From: Quillaja saponaria
Taxonomy: Eukaryota; Streptophyta; Magnoliopsida; Fabales; Quillajaceae
DNA length: 64,000 nucleotides
Reading direction: 5' to 3'
NCBI GenBank assembly: GCA_029379385.1
Contig: CM055611.1
Location: 15,570,062-15,634,061, forward strand
Shown here: positions 46,430 to 57,829 of the stretch, one piece after another
Numbering within the stretch: position 1 is the stretch's first letter
Layout: every line of letters starts with the position of its first letter
The notes under the pieces: model-generated
Told to the model about the DNA's origin: nothing
What the model saw: only the letters and a program-made list of their open reading frames with translations
Database searches by the model: none
Position numbers and translations under genes: made by a program

Positions 46430-47130
46430 CATAGCTTAAATAGCATCAAAGTAATAGATTTAAGCTGACTTGTAGCGTTTTATTTCATATTTTGGTTAAT
46501 GAGGCCATTGGATCAATGAGCTATATAACGAGCGATATCTCTCTCCATTCCCATAAATCCTACGTCTCATGTGATGGCGTGATTTGATCTCAAGTTTTGA
46601 TAAATAATACCAAAAGACTTTACTAGTTAACCTACTAGCACCTTTGATGGAGTTGTAGTTATGAAATTGAAGTTTGATTATTTGCTTTAATCACCTTCTC
46701 AGTCAAATTTTGACTACTTTAAATTAGATTTAACAAAATTAAACTGGACAGGGTAACATCTTAACCTAATTCATTGGCATACCTATTCACAATGGCAAAT
46801 TTAATACTCTTAGTAGCATGATTGAACTCCCGTCTCTAATATTCTCTAATATAGTACACACGTTAAACATGCAACCACTTTGGACCCACAATTACATTTT
46901 TTTTGTTTGTTTGTAAATTGTAAGAGTCGTACCTGAGCATTTAACCCTACTCTATGTAACAACACATAACAACGTTGGAAGACTCATCGAATTGATAATT
47001 AGAATTGTCAACTTCCTCGTAATGTGGTGGTTATCTAAGTAACCCAACAACCATTAATAAATGGAGGGAAAAACAGTCAACATTGCAGGGAACATGAACG
47101 AAAAGCACCCTCACTCTATATTGCGAAGAT
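46430..47130. repeat. Diverged fifth copy of the ~680-bp unit
   Basis: At 46480-46570 the unit's middle block recurs in altered form (TTTCATATTTTGGTTAATGA, ATGAGCTATATAACGAGCGA, CTCTCTCCATTCCCATAAAT). At 47030-47125 its end block recurs (AGTAACCCAACAACCATTAA, GGGAACATGAACGAAAAGCA). Sequence between them is unrelated or too diverged. It lies ~900 bp past the main array. Confidence 0.75.
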
Positions 47131-47544
47131 ACTAATGCTTTTCAGTCTTTTACTGTCTCTCTCCTCCAAACTTCTCAAACCTATTCAGATCAATCACAAA
47201 AGGACACTTGCTACTTGTATACTTGTAACCAATGATTATCGATAAAAAAAGAAATTATAAATTAAATCAATTATATAACTTGACTAATGAGACATTGACA
47301 TGTGTCATCCAGCTCTCATTAAAATATCTTTATAAAAAGAGGGAGAAAACACAAATTATTCAACTAGACAAGAGCATTTTGACTTTATTTCACTTGTCAC
47401 CCAAATGTATTCCTCTTCTTGTAAAAAATAAAATTAAGTCAACAATGTGAAATTATTATTATTTTTTTAAATCTTTATAAAAATATTTCGTGTCATGATA
47501 ATTATTATAATTTATTTATGATTATATCTATCTATACTTTTATA

Positions 47545-47918
47545 TCTATACTATTCTAAAAGTCAGAACACCCTAACGGTGACCTCTGACTTTAACTGAT
47601 TCATTTTATCATAAAATTTCCTACAACATAGTACTATATTTATAATTTCTTGCTCTTTTAAGTTAAAGGGTATTTTTTTTTCTTATCAATTTAGTCTATT
47701 TAAAAAAAATCTCTTCCAGTAACTTCTTAATTCTTATCTACTTTTTAGAAAAAAAATTCACATCTACCCATACCAAATTAAAAGACTTTAAAAATTCATT
47801 CATTCACAATAACTTTTTCAAACGGTTGTTTTCTAATTAAAACAACTCAGATGTAATTAGCTGAAAAATATAAATTAAAAAAAAACTCTTAACACGCTTA
47901 AGCACGTGATGAAGCTAG
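47545..47918 (+). mobile_element. Small non-autonomous Helitron candidate, 374 bp
   Basis: The 5' end is TCTATACTATTCTAAAAG, preceded by A. The 3' end is a short hairpin, CACGCTTAAGCACGTG at about 47894-47909, followed by GATGAAGCTAG and T. TC start, hairpin about 10 bases before a CTAG end, and A|T insertion site are the Helitron signature. No Rep/helicase coding is present, so it would have moved only with help from an autonomous element. A TA microsatellite follows directly (47924-47950). Confidence 0.75.
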
Positions 47919-48297
47919 TATACATATATATATATATATATATATATATTCAAAATTAGAATAGTCCTTAAAAAATAAATAATCTAATAAATTAGAATAA
48001 AATTTAAAATAATAAAAGTATATATGATTAAAAATTAGGAAAATTATATGAATTATAGATTTTTTTTTGCTCCATGATAATTTTGTTAAAATAGTTTTGA
48101 AGTTTAATTTTATCTTGCATTTTATCAGTTCATGCACCAAACACATGATAAGATAAATCCTTATCTACACATATTATAATCTTTATTAATTTTTACATGA
48201 TATTTTATCTAATCTTACCATATTCATACCAATAATCAAACAACACCAAAATCAAGTTGGACTTCACTTCTTTTAGTTTTAACTAACAAATTGAACA

Positions 48298-49540
48298 TGT
48301 CATACCCCTCATAAGGGCATTACTGGCTGAGGGATTGGATAACCAAACCTCCGTAACCCTGACTTCAAAATAAATTAGCAAACATGATTCTTTACCCAAC
48401 TAAAGAATAAAAACAACTCTATAAAATAGAAGTTTACTGTAAAAGTTTGTTCTCTGAAACAAATAACGATTTATTGAAATTTTGGGCAGCGATTCCCTAT
48501 AACATGGAACATGCCTCAAAATACTAACACGTGGTCCTGATTTCACAAAACAACATAGAGACAAACAACTAGACTATTACAACATACAAAATTAGACACC
48601 TTACAGTTTTTAATATGACTGCAAACTTTCATCCTTGACTTTTACTCTGAGATTCTGGAAAATACCTTGTTGTACTCTATCGGCGGGTCATGAGCTCTGC
48701 GACGCCCTATACTGCACCCCTGTCACTAAAAAAAAAAAAAAAAAAAACCACGAGAGGGCCAACGAGTAACTCAACCCCACACACGACACCCTTGTTCATA
48801 TCTTCATTCAAAATTATACGTACACATTAATATTCACCATAAGTTCACAACTTACATGATTCATAGGTTCACAAATTAATTGAAGCAATCATAACATACA
48901 AGCAAACAAAGGGCCAACGAGTAACTCAACCTTGCACACCAATCACTCCCTGCCAGGCATTTACGCGCCTGCACAAAAAATTAATCTCTGTATATAATCT
49001 ATTCCATCGGGGCTGAGCACTCAAATAAAAAAAAACATTTATCATAATCAGAACATTTTGGAATTTCAAATCAGAATCTTCTAGGTGCACCTAGATTTTT
49101 TAATTCCGGAGATAAAAACCATTTTTCATAAAAAAAATATCTCACTTTGTTGGCCCTTATCAACCATAAACAATAACAAACAAACATAATTCAAATAAAT
49201 CACTGAGATACTGTATTTACTCATTTTTCCATATATCACGCATATTCAAATGCACATATAATTACACCTAATAATCTAGCCCCTAAAGACATCAATCAAA
49301 CACTCAGCTGTAACCGATTCCATTTGTCACTCACATTTGCATCCACGCATCTCATCAAGTCCACATTAGAATCCAGAATTGAAATTCATATTCCCAAATA
49401 ATATTTAGTTCATAAACATTATTGTTATAATCTTTTAATTACTAAGCTTATATCTCAACTTGTTTAGGTTTCTTTATGAAAATTTTCCATTAAGCTATTA
49501 CATGTCAATTAATATGAATTGGACTTTATGTGATAGGGTT
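48298..49540 (-). mobile_element. Truncated copy of the large-LTR family
   Basis: It starts TGTCATACCCCTCATAAGGG and matches the copy at 60717 block for block (GATTGGATAACCAAACCTCC, GGGCCAACGAGTAACTCAAC, TGTTGGCCCTTATCAACC) to about 49540, where the two diverge abruptly after TATGTGATAGGGTT. The outer half of the LTR is missing. GGCCAACGAGTAACTCAACC occurs twice (about 48758 and 48908), next to a run of ~20 A at 48728, so this copy also has an internal rearrangement. Confidence 0.85.
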
Positions 49541-50388
49541 ATGTCGTTTGTTGTATAATGATAATGTAGTAAAGTTATTCCTCTTAATTAAAAAATGCTA
49601 CCCATTATTTTATTTGATCTTGATTCTTCAATTTTATAGTGATATTGTTTTGGTCTCTTTTGTGTCATGTTAAGCTTAGATGTGACACATTTTTATTGTG
49701 AGGAAATCACTTTATATCTTGTATTAGTGTTTCTTTATCTTCCATTCTACTTATATTTTATGTACATGCTTTTTATTATTATTATTATTATAATATCTCA
49801 TTTAAGAAATTTTATTACCTTTATGTTTGATATTTTCATTATGATTTTCAAGGGCATGCTTGCCCACAAAATATTCACTTGTATGTTTCTCAGTAAATTT
49901 AATATTATGATCCTCTTTTTGCACCAAAATAAAATAAAATCTGAAATGTACCAAAATGAGAAATTTTGTGTTCATTGTATATTTTACTTGTGTACTGGCT
50001 ATAATAAATGATTAATCTAAATAAAAGCTCTGACATGCTGAGCCTAACTACGATAGGCTCATTTTAGTAGAGAGTAGTCCACTAAAAGTCCAAGCCCTAG
50101 CCTATATAGTCACATAAAAGAAGCAATGATTTCAGTGAACAAAATCGAGGAGGGATGGAAAGGGAAGGAAGGCAAACCTTGATGAAGCTGAATAGACAAT
50201 AAAAGAAGAGGAAGTGGACCAAATTCAAACTCTATCAAATTGAAGGATAATCTTAACACTTTCAATGAAAAGGATCTTACAGAGGTAGAAGTCTTGAACT
50301 ATTTTGAGCAAAAAGAAGACATTAATTTCTCTTCAATTCCCAAATCTGAAAATGGTTATGGTGGCTAGCCTACAGCCACAAGGTCGCC

Positions 50389-50670
50389 ATGATTCTTGTA
50401 TCTTATAATTGTCAAGGTCCTTGGGTAGCCTTAATGAGTTTCCACTTTAATAAATCATTTTATGTTAATTCTTGCAGTCTTTCTGGTGGTTTAGCTCTCT
50501 GGTTTAAACATACAATAGATATTAAGATAAACTATGCTTGTAAGAATTGTATTCATATTCTGTACACTTCAAATGATTGGAAGGGACAGGGTACGATTGT
50601 TACAACTTTTGTAATCCTCTAACCTTTGTGGAATTCTTTGCACTCTCCGGTTACAAATCCTCCATCTCTT
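50389..50670 (+). pseudogene. LINE ORF2 start: endonuclease N-terminus, internally deleted
   Basis: The frame begins MILVSYNCQGPW, the usual start of plant L1 ORF2 APE-type endonuclease (family pattern W/YNCRGLG). It jumps early to FYVNSCSLSGGLALWFK, the conserved SGGLALxW block. The segment normally between, with the catalytic ExxT, is missing. A stop follows at 50620. The sequence then breaks at the copia insertion. Confidence 0.8.
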
Positions 50671-51009
50671 TAAAGAAAATAAGAATAAGATTATTTTTGT
50701 AATTCTCACATTGATTGATATTCTTGTAAGTTTCTTTATTTATAGATATTTACAGTTAATGATTTTAATAGAACTTCTAATGGTCATATAATTACTTATG
50801 TCGAGCCAAGAGTCTTGACCTAAGCCTTAGCCTACTAATCATTAATTTGACATTTGAATTTTTCTTAATTGGTAGCAATTCCCATAGCATGTTTTCCTCC
50901 TCCATTTTATCTTTTCTTATAATGAGAGTTTGACCTATTCTGATTTTTTCCACATAGAGAATCATTATTATCTTTTGAATTCTTTCCTTGTGAGGAATCA
51001 ATATCTTCA
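50671..51009 (-). repeat. 3' LTR of the copia element
   Basis: 339 bp, aligned end to end with 54591-54941. It ends beside the G-rich polypurine tract at about 51010-51024. It lacks about 12 bp (CATATTCTAACA region) present in the other LTR. Confidence 0.9.
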
Positions 51010-51049
51010 AGAGCCCCCCTAAAACTTGGCCGAAGGTTAAACCAAAGGC

Positions 51050-54000
51050 TTAGTTTTTTGCATAACTTATGAGTTGACTTTCTTGGCAAAGCTTTTGTAA
51101 ATATATCTACCACTTGATTTTTAGAGGACAAAAATAAGGTAACCAGTGATCCATTAGAAAACTTTTACCATACAAAGTGGTAGTAAATCTCGATGTGCTT
51201 AGTTCTGCCACAAAAAACTGGATTAATGGTCATGTACAAAACTGATAAGTTACCATAAAAGAGTAATGGAGGCTGTTGTAGTTGAAGTCTAATGTCAGAT
51301 AATAGGTATGTTAACCAAGTAAGCTCTACTATAGTGGAGGCAAAGGCATGATACTCCGCCTTTGTACTAGATCTAGCTACTGTATGTTATTTCTTTGCAC
51401 TCCATGATATAATATTATTTCCAAGTTAAGTACATAACTCTGTTGTGGACAGTATTGTAAGGGGACAACCGGCCCAATTTGCACTAGCAAAAAGCATAAA
51501 GATTCAATTTAGAGTGATGTAATAATCGTATTCCATTATGAATGGTACCACTAATGTAACGAAGAATTCTCTTAACCAATAGAAATGAAAAATTGTGGGT
51601 TGATGCATAAATTGACAAACATAATTACCACTATATGAAATGTCTGATCTAGTAAAGGTTAAATATTGCAAAGCTCCAACAATGCTTCTATAGAATTGAG
51701 GATCTAAATAAGGCTTTTTAAGCTCGGTTGTTAGTCGAAATTTGATCACCATGGGGGGGCTATTGAGATAAATTCTCTTTAGAAGTTGAAGGAGGAAAAG
51801 GTTGTGGGATATCTTGTTGAGAGGAATCCATTTGTGGTTAACTATCTTCCTGATGCTGTAAAGTAGGTGGGATATCTTTTTGAGAATTCACTTGTGGTAA
51901 ACCATTTTCTTAATGTTGTAAAGTATAGTCATCCTCATTTAACTCAGTGGTTGATTCTAAGTTTGGTGATATAGTATGATTGCTATCAAGAGGTGCAATA
52001 GAATTTGTTTTAAGTGTTTCTTGAACTGTTGTATGTGCATGTGAGTCATTGTGGGAAGTAGAGTTATCCATTGAATCAATTGTTATTGGACAAGAAGGAA
52101 ATTGAGGTGGTGGCACTTGTGGGTATCTCTCGGTATCATTTCCTGAAAACCAATCAAAAAATTCAATTAGTTCAATGTTCACTAGATTGTTGATGAATAA
52201 GGATTTTGGTTTAGAAAAAAGGGAATGAATGCTCATAAAATACCACATGTCATGATAAATATACCTAATTTGTAAGAGGATAGAGACAACATTAACCTTT
52301 GTGAAACTCACTATATCTAAGAAAAACACATGGTAAAGATCTTGGTTCAAATTTTGATTTTGTATAATCTCGTAAGTAAGAAAAACACTTACAACCAAAG
52401 GTTCATAAACAAGAATAATCAGATTGTTTTTATAAAATCAAATCAAATGAACATTTCCAATTAAGCACCCTAAAAGGTTGTCGATTAATAAGCCAAATTA
52501 AAGTCTCAAAAGCTTCTACCCACAATCATTTAGGAACTTGACCCTAAAAAAGCATTCTTTCCAAATTATGTAATATTTTTGTGTTTTTGTTCCACTAGAC
52601 CATTTTGCTTAGAGGTATACTGGTATGAGGTTTGTTGCTTTATTCTTTTACTGGCCAAGAAGGCCTTGAACTCATTATTTGAAAATTCACCACCACCAGT
52701 AGATTAAAAAACTTTAATTTTCTTATAAAATTGAGTTTCTATAAATTTGTAAAATTTAATAAAACATTCAACAAAATCTTATTCCTTTTTCAGAAGAAAA
52801 ACCATATAACTCTTATGCATTCATTAACAAAAATCACACAATATCAAAATCTTTGATAAGAAAGTACTGGGATTGGTCCTATAAGTCACTGTGAATAATT
52901 GAAAAAGGTTCATTTGAAAAATTACTAGAAGATAGAAAATGTAAGCAACACGACTTAGCCATTTGACAACTTGTACAAATCTTTTCAACCTTATTGCTAG
53001 TGCACATTATGAGCTTTTTCCTTTTCAAAATTTTCACAACTTTTGAATGAGGATGGCTAGCCTCTGATGCCAAAACTCATATGTGGCTCCTCTCAATCTA
53101 GTTGAAAACAAAGCAATCTCATTTTTTAACTTTAAGGCATATAGTCTTTTATCCTTTTTAACTTTTGCGATCATTGCTTGGGCTGTCCTGTCTTAATCAC
53201 AAAATAATCACATAAAAAAGTGATATAATATCGATAATCTAAAGTAAGTTTACTGATAGATAATAAAAATTTTCTTTATTTGAGGAACCACACGGACATT
53301 ATTTAATTGAGTTTTATTTTTCCCTACATCAAGAGCCATTGTACCAATATGTGATATATCCAATAAATTTCCATTTGCAACAAATATTTTAAATTTACCT
53401 TGATATGGCTTTAAAATATTAAGCTCACTAGAATCAGAGGTCATATGTACGGAAGCCCCAGTGTCTGGAAACCATGTGTCATCTATTACTGCATTAAGAT
53501 TCATGGTTGTAAATGCTAGAATAGTTTCCTTAACTGGCTGGAAAGTTTGATTAAAACAATGTTAACATTCCTTCTCTTTCCTTCTTTGAATGATTTCACT
53601 TGTTACAAATTTGACCAACAAGTACATTACTTGACTTTTCTTCATTGGGCTGCTTATTTACTGGTGTAGTGATTTTCTTGATTGTATTTTGTTCCTCTTG
53701 GTAAAGAGTTACTCAGAATGTGAAAAATCACGCCTTTTGGAGATAAAGCCACCTTGATATGGCTTACCTTTTTTGGCATGATTTTCAGTATGATTGGTAA
53801 AGAAAGCCATATTCTAATTTAGTGGATATCTCCCTTGTATAAAGTTTTCATTGTTTCATGAGCTAGAAGAAGTGGAACCAATTCTTGATAAGTAGAAGTT
53901 TGAGGTTTAAGCATGGAAGTAATAAAAGGTTCATAACAGGACAGACCCTTCAAGAGTCCAAACACCTTTGTGCGATTATTAATTAGCTTTCCTATAGCAG

Positions 54001-54512
54001 CAAGGTCAATACAAATATTCTTATAAGTCTGTAAATACTCATTCATGTTATAATTGTCTTAGCTAAGCAATTGCAAATGTTGAAGTAAGTAGAATTCCCT
54101 TTCTTGGGATACATGAGCAAATGAATTTATAAGAGTTCTTTAGACATTAGCCCGTGTGTCAAGTCTGATAACAAGGCCTAGAACATCTTCGGAAAGAGGT
54201 CCAGCAATCCAACCTCTAAGAAGTTTATCAAACCACTTCTAAGCTATGTACTTTGGATTTGTTTCCAACTAGTACTCACTCACAACTTCAGCATTAGAGA
54301 TTGTGGTAAACTTTCCTAGAATTGGATATTTTACAAGTAAGAAAGCCATCCATGTCTTGACTTTCCATAAGACCCATTAGTTGTGTTTTCCATAACAGAA
54401 AATTTGATTGAGTCAATTTGACTAAAACAAAATTCCCTACATTCAACATGGAGGGATAATGATATTTTTGGGAAGATGTGATGGCCATTAGTAGGATGGG
54501 GTAGGAAGACAC
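51050..54512 (-). pseudogene. copia gag-pol, broken, reverse-transcriptase core deleted
   Basis: Reading from 54512 downward: a gag N-terminus (LVKLTQSNFLLWKTQLMGLM), a gag UBN2-type piece (LLKGLSCYEPFITSMLKPQT at 54046-53819), a protease with WFPDTGASVHMT (53504-53250), a GAG-pre-integrase zinc-finger region (CTSCQMAKSCCLHF, FSIIHSDL, 53073-52879), an integrase piece (YTSKQNGLVEQ near 52600), a Pro/Ser/Gln-rich linker (52180-51770), and the RT C-terminus ([19 protein letters not shown], 51752-51504). RNase H follows with RSSTKAEYHAFA near 51350 and DIFTKALPRK near 51100. The linker joins almost directly to the RT C-terminus at a G-run near 51752; the RT core with the YVDD motif is absent. 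Multiple stops and frame changes also break it. Confidence 0.9.
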
Positions 54513-54590
54513 AGTTTTTTGTTTTAATTTTTTAATTTTTTATTATTATTATATTTTTTTATAAATCACCTGAGTAAGGCTTTGATACCA

Positions 54591-54941
54591 TAAAGAAAAT
54601 AAGAATTAGATATTTTGTAATTCTCACCTTGATTGATAATCTTGTGAGTTTATCTATTTATAGATACTTATAGTCAATGATTTTAATATGAATTCTAAAT
54701 GTCATATTCTAACAGTCATATAATTGCTTATGTGAAGCTAAGAGTCTTGACCTAAGACTTAGCTTACTGATAATTACTTTGACATTTGAGTTTTCCTTAA
54801 TTCGTAGGAACTCCCATAACAAGTTTTCCTCCTTCATTTTCTCTTTTCTTATAATGAGAGTTTGACTTATTCTAATTTATTCCATGTAGAGAATCATTAT
54901 TATCTTTTAAATTCTTTCCTTGTGAGGAATCAGTATCTTCA
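54591..54941 (-). repeat. 5' LTR of the copia element
   Basis: 351 bp, paired with 50671-51009. The minus-strand primer-binding site TGGTATCAAAGCC lies directly inside it, one mismatch from the initiator-Met tRNA site. Confidence 0.9.
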
Positions 54942-54949
54942 ATACTTCT

Positions 54950-57410
54950 TAGTTGTGTACTAGAGATTTTAATGATATGTTATTTTAGTAGGAGATGGAG
55001 GATGGTCTTACAAAAGATTTAAGAAAGAATTTGAACTTCCAAAGTTTGGTTGGTGATTGTGAATTCATATATTCGGGCTACAAAGGAAATTTCTTTACTT
55101 GGTGAAATAAAAGACCAGATGGAGCTTTTGTGAGAAAACATTTGGATAGAGCCTTTTGCAACCTAGGTTGGAGAGACATGTTCCAACATGCACAAGTCTT
55201 AGTTATTGATGCCATTAGGTCAAGATTATTCACCTTTGATAATCAATATGAATGTCAAAAAAATCTAAGACTCATTCTCCTTTAGATTTGAGGCAATGTG
55301 TACAAAGAGGGGTGGATTGTGGGGAAGTTATTAATCTGCTTATAGCTTTTAATATTCCTTTTCTGTCAGTTTTACCAATAGTTCCAAAACTAACCAAATG
55401 CAAGATAGATCTTATCAGGTGGAGCAGAAGAGCTTTTTCCCAACAATAAGAAGAATCTTGCTGTCTTACATACTAAACTGGCCTCTCTCCAAAACAAGGT
55501 CCACTAACGGAAGCCAGGTTGATGGAAGAAGGTCACTTGATCAATGCTATAGATGAAATTTGGAAATAAGAAAAGATTTACTGGCATCAACACTCCCAGG
55601 TTAAATGGTTAATAGCTAGCAATCAGAACACGAGGTTTTTTATGCTATTGCTATTCAAAGACAACAATGAAACAAGATACTGAGGATCAAATCAAATCAA
55701 GGCAACTGGTTAGAGGAGGAAGAGGAGATTAGCCACTGTTTTTAAATCACTTTCAAAGCCTTTTCACCACTTCTGGACTAAGAAACTAGGATAGTGCTTT
55801 GGATCATGTACCAAACTTGATAACTGATGAACAAAATAGTATGCTTCTTTTCCCTATTTCTGATCTTGAAACTAAACAAGCTGCTTTTGAATTAGGAGCT
55901 CTAAAAGCCCCTGGTCCAGATGGTTTCTCAGGAATCTTTTATCAGAAATATTAACATGTAGTGAGAACAACAGTTGTCAAATTAGTGAAGGACTTTTTCT
56001 CAATGACACTCTTTGGAAAAGATCAACTATACTAATATTGTCCTAATTCCAAAAGGAGAAGTTCAAGAGGATGTGGAATAGTATCGTGCAATCAGTTTAT
56101 GCAATTTCATCTACAAAGTGATTTTCAAGACTCTTGCCAACATACTTAAAAAGCTGCTCCCAATAATTATATCTGAAAATCAATGTATTTTTGTGGGTGG
56201 AAGACAAAACCAAGACAATATTACAATGGCCTATGAAGCTTTCCATTACCTCAAGATGAACAAATTGCAAGACTTATACTTTTGAAATCATGCTTGATAT
56301 GAATAAAGCATATGATCATCTAGAGTGGGATTGCTTAGGCAAAGTCCTTCATTAGATAGGGCTAAACTCTAAATGGGTGAGACTGATTTTAGGATGTATC
56401 TCTTCAGTTAAGTATAATCTACTTCTTAGTGGTAAACTAGCATATTCTTTTAAGTAGACTAAAGGTCATTGACAAGGAGACCCCCTTTCCCTATACCTCT
56501 TCATCTTAGTGGTTGATGTGCTCTCCAAAATGATTCATAAGCCAATTGATCAAGAGAGACTAGATGGTCTAAAAATTACATGTCATTGCCCCATTCTCTC
56601 GTATTTTTTGTTTGCGGATGACTTTTTGTTCTTCATCAAAGCAAACAAGGAAAATTGTAAAGCCATGACTGATATCAGTAAGAAGTATTATGAAGCTTTT
56701 AGGTAGTTATCCAATTTAAACAAATCCTTCACATTCTTTTCCCTGAATACCTCTATATCAATCCCTGAGGCAAGAGCTTGCTGAATCTTAGGGTATTGAA
56801 TGTACTAATGACCCTAGCAATTACTTGGGACTTCTTACTATTTGGGGAGAATCAAAACGACATGCTTTATCTCTTATCCAGGATAGGATCATGAACAAGA
56901 TTCAAGGTTGCAAACATAATTATCTCATGATCTCACATGGAAGGAAGTTCTTATTAATTCAGTTGCTTTTTCTATTCCTTCCTATCTAATGACATGTTTT
57001 AAATTCCCCAAGAATCTTTGTGATGAAATTCTGAATGCTATAGCTAAATTCTTGTGAGGACAACAAGGTAGAGATAGGAAAATTCATTGGAACTCTTAGT
57101 CAAAACTTGCTTTGCGCAAAAGATGTGGAGGAATGAGATTTAGAGATTTACACTCTTTTAAACCCTTGTTAGCTAAACAGATTTGGGCAATTACTCTGTA
57201 TCTGGATGCTTTCTGGGTGCAAAAGCATCATGGTTATGGTCTAGTTTGTTAGAAGGGAGAGACCAACTTCAACAGGGCCTTATGTGGCGAGTGGGAACAT
57301 GAGACAATGTGGACTTTTGGAAGGATAAATGGATACCAACCCTCTTGAGGAAGAAGTTGCCATCCCTTCCCCCTTTCACTAGATGTCCACTTAATGATTG
57401 TTAAATATTG
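54950..57410 (+). pseudogene. LINE ORF2: endonuclease C-terminus, reverse transcriptase and tail, broken
   Basis: After the copia insertion the LINE resumes with GNFFTWW and KHLDRAFCNLGWRDMF (about 55075-55190), the endonuclease end. Reverse transcriptase pieces follow in order: LGALKAPGPDGFSGIFYQKY (about 55890-55950), YRAISLCNFIYKVIFKTLAN (about 56085-56145), MLDMNKAYDHLEWD (about 56289-56330), QGDPLSLYLFILVVDVLSKM (about 56475-56535) and the catalytic block YFLFADDFLFF (about 56602-56635). The post-RT region has NYLGL, KIHWNS, GGMRFRDLHSFKPLLAKQIW and VDFWKDKWIP (up to about 57335). The FADD catalytic Asp pair is present, but stops and frameshifts interrupt nearly every block. Confidence 0.9.
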
Positions 57411-57651
57411 CATAGTTAATGCACACTGGCATCTTGATTGAGCATCTAAATTGTTATTGGGAGATAACTTAGGAAGTTAACCTACTTTCATTTGGTAGAA
57501 GCTAGATTGAGCTTCTAGATTGTTGAATATCATTTTCATTGTCGTCCTCCTTCTTGTTCTCTCCCTCGCTCTCACTTAAAAGAAATATTAAAACTCAGGA
57601 CACTTTCCTTGTATAGTAGAGTTAAGATTTTCTATTGTATAGATAATTTTT

Positions 57652-57826
57652 TTGGGCAAGGGTTAAGTGTAGTGGTAAACAAGCTGCACTCTCAAGGTAG
57701 AAATAAAAGTTTGAACTTTGGAGCAAGACAATTGTTAAGACGGCCATGCAGTAGCGAGAAAGTTCCATGAATTAGTCTCACAACAATATTTGTTGTGAAA
57801 CGCAAGAAACAAATAAAAATAAAAAT
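57652..57826 (+). mobile_element. tRNA-derived SINE candidate
   Basis: GGTTAAGTGTAGTGGTAAAC resembles a Pol III A box, and AAGTTTGAACTTTGG about 45 bases later resembles a B box (family GGTTCGAATCC). The sequence ends ~175 bp on in an A-rich tail (CAAATAAAAATAAAAATG). These three marks in order are typical of plant SINEs. I could not find a clear target duplication, and the boxes deviate from consensus. Confidence 0.45.
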
Positions 57827-57829
57827 GAG

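Larger units (their letters stand above)
50671..54942 (-). mobile_element. Ty1/copia retrotransposon, decayed, inserted in the LINE
   Basis: LTRs are 50671-51009 (3' LTR on the minus strand) and 54591-54941 (5' LTR). Both begin TAAAGAAAATAAGAAT and share GAGTCTTGACCTAAG, TTATAATGAGAGTTTGAC and CTTTCCTTGTGAGGAATCA. The minus-strand primer site TGGTATCAAAGCC (54578-54590) abuts the right LTR. A minus-strand polypurine tract (TTTTAGGGGGGCTC) abuts the left one. Coding between them runs gag, protease, integrase, RT, RNase H on the minus strand, the copia order. The LTRs differ by many substitutions and small indels, so it is old. No exact target duplication was found. Confidence 0.93.
50140..57410 (+). 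mobile_element. L1-type LINE remnant, split by a copia insertion
   Basis: Plus-strand non-LTR retrotransposon coding is present in two parts, 50389-50670 (endonuclease start) and about 54950-57410 (rest of endonuclease, reverse transcriptase, and the region after it). A minus-strand Ty1/copia element separates them (50671-54942). The limits are approximate because neither the 5' start nor a poly-A tail with target duplication was clear. 50140-50388 may be the end of ORF1 or leader. Confidence 0.85.
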
